Source: Taibaiella sp.
GTDB lineage: Bacteria; Bacteroidota; Bacteroidia; Chitinophagales; Chitinophagaceae
Direction: 5' to 3'
NCBI GenBank assembly: GCA_021740995.1
Contig: JAIOYR010000025.1
Coordinates: 1-44,457 of the forward strand
DNA length: 44,457 nucleotides
A program made the translations under genes and the position numbers. Below, in pieces: positions 41,432 to 44,457 of this stretch (the stretch's first letter is position 1; each line of letters begins with the position of its first letter). Below the pieces are notes generated by a model. That model did no database searches and was not told the origin of the DNA. It was given only the letters and a program-made list of their open reading frames with translations.

Positions 41432-42565
41432 CTATTCAGACGTATTTTTCATCTTCATTAATAGAGCATATGCATTATGAATTACTATCTTCGTACCAGA
41501 CAACTCAGATAAAACCGGTACAAAACCTTCGCTGGGTGCCCCCACCTTTACAGGTATCATCTTATAAGTATTATTAGCTATTTCCGAAAACACATAGTCT
41601 TTATTCTCCCATTTCACTATAGCATCTACTGGCAAACAAGTAACATTAGCATTATTTAGCTCTATTTCAGCGTTCATAAACATACCAGGCCGCAAATCCA
41701 ATCCATTATTTACAAAATGACAATGCACCTCCGAAGCTCTGTCTGAATTTACACCCGGATTAATGATATTAATTACAGCTGAGTACCGGGTATCTTTATC
41801 GCCGTTGCCATAACAGACTACTTTCTGCCCTATATTCAGCAACTTTAAGTCATTTTCAAATATAGTCAGGGCAAGATGTAAATGATCCGGATTTACTATT
41901 TCAAACAGGACATCAGTAGGGTTCACATACTTACCCGAATTCACATTTACACTCGAAACATACCCGCTAATGGCTGAATAAACCTTCACACTTCTCGAAA
42001 TGTTACCTTCACTCAATTTGTCCGGGTTTATTCCAATAAGCTGTAATTTTTCTCCAATAGAGCGAAGTAGTATCCTTTGCGTTTCATAATCAGTTGTTGC
42101 CTGTTGAAACACCTTATCACTTACTGCTTTATTTACATTCAATTGTTTTTGCCGCTCATATTCACCGGCACTATATACCAATCTTGCTTTGGCTGTCAGA
42201 TAATCCTGCTGCAACTGCACATATTGTGGATCTTCCAGTACGGCCAGCACATCACCTTTTCGTACCTTTTGTCCCGAAACCAGCGACATGCTTTTTACAT
42301 AGCCGCCCAGTGGGATACTCACAGATAGCAAATTTTGAGGCGGAACGTCAATCTTGCCGGTTACTTTCAGCACAGCATGCATATCCCTTTGTTCGGGTGA
42401 GCCGATTTCTATTTTTGCATTTTTAGATTGTTGGTCAGTCATCGTTACAATGTCACCACTTACAGATTCAGCCACTTTACTACTTACTACTTTTTCCGGA
42501 CTCCCGGCTTCTTTGCAACCATATATGAATAAGGTGCAAAGCAGAACTATTATTATGTTTTTCAT
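41432..42565 (-). CDS. RND efflux periplasmic adaptor lipoprotein (CzcB/CusB-like)
   Basis: The 377-residue membrane fusion protein links the RND pump to the outer-membrane channel. It starts with a lipoprotein signal (MKNIIIVLLCTLFIYGC, mature Cys17). The lipoyl-like half-motifs SIPLGGYVKSMSLVSGQKVRKGD and AISGYVSSVNVNSGKYV (split) flank an alpha-helical hairpin (QLQQDYLTAKARLVYSAGEYERQKQLN), and a beta-barrel (DKDTRYSAVINIINPG) follows. It is 18 bases downstream of the pump gene. No His-rich metal-binding N-terminus is visible, so the metal is undecided. Confidence 0.92.
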   Translation of the reverse strand: MKNIIIVLLCTLFIYGCKEAGSPEKVVSSKVAESVSGDIVTMTDQQSKNAKIEIGSPEQRDMHAVLKVTGKIDVPPQNLLSVSIPLGGYVKSMSLVSGQKVRKGDVLAVLEDPQYVQLQQDYLTAKARLVYSAGEYERQKQLNVNKAVSDKVFQQATTDYETQRILLRSIGEKLQLIGINPDKLSEGNISRSVKVYSAISGYVSSVNVNSGKYVNPTDVLFEIVNPDHLHLALTIFENDLKLLNIGQKVVCYGNGDKDTRYSAVINIINPGVNSDRASEVHCHFVNNGLDLRPGMFMNAEIELNNANVTCLPVDAIVKWENKDYVFSEIANNTYKMIPVKVGAPSEGFVPVLSELSGTKIVIHNAYALLMKMKNTSE

Positions 42566-42583
42566 TTGATTGTTATTTTTTGT

Positions 42584-44457
42584 TTAGAATTTGGATAACC
42601 TTTCAATCTCGAATGCTGCTTCATTCATTTGTACAACAGTATTAAAGTAATCACTTCGAACCTGCATCGCCTGATTAATGAGAATTACCCAGTCCAGATA
42701 ACTAATCTCACCATGTGAAAGCTTGCTGTTAGCTGCAGAAATAATGATCGAAGCATTTGGCAACAAACTCTTATTCCACACATCAAGAGACCTTCTGCTC
42801 TTATTATAAATATTTTTAGCATTCTCCAGTTCGGTATTCAGCTGTAGTTTAGCACTATTTAGTTCCAATTCACGTTGCACTTTCAGTTTCTCTGCAGCTG
42901 TTATTTTTGAGCGTTGTGCACCGTAAAATAGTGGCACACCCATACCAACATTCACGGAAGTAAACCGCTTACCTGCGCCGTAATATTGCTCCGGATTTGA
43001 CTCAAATTTTTGCCAACCTATTATTGAAGTATTATTTACACCGGCAGTCAATGTGGGCAACAATTTTGCAGTTTGCAGCTTTTTTTCCAACTCTGATTGC
43101 GTAAGACTCTGCTGGTATAGCAACAGTAGAGCATTATTTGCCAAGGTGTAGTCACTCAGTTGTTCTTGTAAATTATATTGTATTGCTACATTAGTATTGG
43201 GTTCTGCAACACCTCTGACGTTAATCAGGGCTCTAAAATGGTTTAGCAATACTTTATAATCTGATTCTAAAGCCTCCAGTTGGACTGCTATTTGCAACCG
43301 CTGGCTTTCAGTAGTAGTTATTTCTATAATATCTATATCACCTAGCTTGTATCTTTGCCTTGCTTTAGTCAGTAAATTTTCGAAAATGCTATCTGCTTCA
43401 GAGAGTAACAACTTCTTTTGCTGCATTACCAACAAGTTGTAGTATACCTGCTTCACCTTTGCTGTCACATCAGCCTGTTTTTGCCGAAGCGTCATTTCAC
43501 TTATTCGGATATTGGAATTGTTTATCTGATTCTGGTGAATATAAACAGAAGGGAACTGGATAGTTTGCGAAACAGCAATACGATTGTCTAATGCCAGACT
43601 ATTGTACCTGCCGTATTCAGTCATGATCAATGTCTTGTCCAGGTCGTAGCCACTATTTTTAAGTGCCTTGTAATATGCAATCTCAGAATTCGCAACCTGC
43701 AGCGAGAAGTTGTTGCTCAGCGCACTATCTATAGCGGCATTCATCGAAATTTTGGATTGCGCCTTTCCCTCTCCGAAAGTCATAAGAATGACAATGACCA
43801 ACATTGCCGCATGCCTCACTGGCTTGAAATACCCGAACCCTTTCTCAAATAAAATGTATAGTAAAGGCAAGACAAACAGCGTAAGCATAGTAGATATCAT
43901 GAGCCCACCTATAACCACTGTGGCCAAAGGCTTTTGAACTTCGCCGCCGGCACCTGTACTTATAGCCATAGGAATGAATCCAAGGGCAGGCACCAGTGCG
44001 GTCATTAATACGGCGCGCAACTTAGATCTGGTAGCGTGTACCACAATCCTCTTAATATCTGTCCAACCTTCTCTTCTAAGTCGGTTGAACTCTGAAACTA
44101 TCAATATCCCATTAAGAACTGCTACTCCAAAAAGGGCAATGAAACCCACCCCGGCTGAAATGCTAAATGGCATATCTCTTAATACAAGTGCAAAAATGCC
44201 CCCCGTAGCTGATAGCGGTATGGCAGTATAAATGAGTAATCCCTGTTTTACAGAGTTGAAAGCAAAATACAGCAAAAGAAATATCAGTAACAACGCCACC
44301 GGCACTACAACTGCCAACCTGTCTTTGGCTGCATTCATATTTTCAAAAGAGCCACCATAGGTAATTGTATAACCTTTAGGAAGGCTCAATTTTTGTGAAA
44401 CTTTCCCTTGCAATTCCTTTACAACGGTTTGCACGTCACTACCGCTGATATTGAACC
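42584..44457 (-). CDS. CzcA/CusA-type RND pump fused to TolC-like outer-membrane protein (5' part outside window)
   Basis: The frame is open to the window edge, so the N-terminal pump half is missing. The visible part has the last RND periplasmic segment (KGYTITYGGSFENMNAAKDRL), helices of the second membrane domain (LLLIFLLLYFAFNSV, AGVGFIALFGVAVLNGILIV, RAVLMTALVPALGFIPMAISTGAGGE) and ends near LFVLPLLYILFEKG. A short hydrophobic segment with signal-peptide features (AAMLVIVILMTFGEGKAQ) leads into a TolC-like coiled-coil domain (SMNAAIDSALSNN, FQSQTI-like helices, ending MNEAAFEIERLSKF). Such fusions are common in Bacteroidota heavy-metal efflux operons. The adaptor gene follows 18 bases downstream. 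Confidence 0.92.
   Translation of the reverse strand, partial: FNISGSDVQTVVKELQGKVSQKLSLPKGYTITYGGSFENMNAAKDRLAVVVPVALLLIFLLLYFAFNSVKQGLLIYTAIPLSATGGIFALVLRDMPFSISAGVGFIALFGVAVLNGILIVSEFNRLRREGWTDIKRIVVHATRSKLRAVLMTALVPALGFIPMAISTGAGGEVQKPLATVVIGGLMISTMLTLFVLPLLYILFEKGFGYFKPVRHAAMLVIVILMTFGEGKAQSKISMNAAIDSALSNNFSLQVANSEIAYYKALKNSGYDLDKTLIMTEYGRYNSLALDNRIAVSQTIQFPSVYIHQNQINNSNIRISEMTLRQKQADVTAKVKQVYYNLLVMQQKKLLLSEADSIFENLLTKARQRYKLGDIDIIEITTTESQRLQIAVQLEALESDYKVLLNHFRALINVRGVAEPNTNVAIQYNLQEQLSDYTLANNALLLLYQQSLTQSELEKKLQTAKLLPTLTAGVNNTSIIGWQKFESNPEQYYGAGKRFTSVNVGMGVPLFYGAQRSKITAAEKLKVQRELELNSAKLQLNTELENAKNIYNKSRRSLDVWNKSLLPNASIIISAANSKLSHGEISYLDWVILINQAMQVRSDYFNTVVQMNEAAFEIERLSKF

Overview
The window is ordinary chromosomal DNA of a Bacteroidota bacterium, most likely a member of Chitinophagaceae or a close relative. 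The evidence is: TAnnTTTG-type -7 promoter boxes and almost no Shine-Dalgarno sequences; many lipoproteins and secreted proteins whose signal peptides end in Ala-Gln or a lipobox Cys; a BlaI/M56-TonB pair; an ECF sigma / anti-sigma / beta-barrel operon; DUF885, CocE and RND-TolC fusion proteins; and moderate GC. I see no rRNA, tRNA, CRISPR array, prophage or insertion sequence. Both window ends cut through genes.

Layout, left to right. 1-5.3 kb: the C-terminal two thirds of a Ca2+-type P-type ATPase, a TatD nuclease, a convergent lipoprotein gene with a possible 37-residue membrane peptide behind it, and a BlaI repressor / M56 peptidase pair preceded by three evenly spaced operator dyads. 5.3-8.8 kb (minus strand): a DUF885 peptidase-like protein, then the transcription unit rpsU - xer recombinase - hpf, with a canonical promoter and a strong terminator. 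8.9-14.6 kb (minus): a soluble GAF histidine kinase, an isolated fusA with its own promoter and terminator, a sugar-phosphate transferase and an acyl-CoA dehydrogenase. 14.8-18.8 kb (plus): a beta-propeller histidine kinase followed by a LuxR-type response regulator. 18.8-21.3 kb (minus): a compact EamA exporter - ilvE - acetyltransferase operon.

21.7-26.5 kb (plus): a tightly overlapping pstSCAB phosphate operon without phoU, then a MocR-type aminotransferase regulator with an inverted repeat over its start codon. 26.6-31.6 kb (minus): a YbiT-like ABC-F ATPase in which one of the two composite ATP sites looks dead, two unknown lipoproteins, an SRPBCC protein and an RluE-like pseudouridine synthase. 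31.9-33.4 kb (plus): a zinc-ribbon membrane protein and an unknown protein whose frame stays open upstream of its first ATG. 33.4-37.0 kb (minus): an orphan 2-oxoacid:ferredoxin oxidoreductase beta subunit behind a 16-bp perfect inverted repeat, then the beta-barrel / anti-sigma / ECF sigma operon. 37.2-44.4 kb: a CocE-type hydrolase (plus), a repeat-bearing 630-bp spacer, a Deg/HtrA protease, and a heavy-metal-type RND efflux pair in which the inner-membrane pump is fused to its TolC-like outer-membrane partner (minus, cut by the window end).

I do not see a clearly new multi-gene system. The parts most worth a second look are regulatory or architectural: the triple BlaI operator with a TonB-domain M56 partner, the asymmetric ABC-F ATPase, the operator and repeat cluster upstream of the orphan korB, the signal-peptide-like junction inside the RND-TolC fusion, the candidate micro-protein at 2618-2731, and dispersed intergenic repeats shared between distant spacers.
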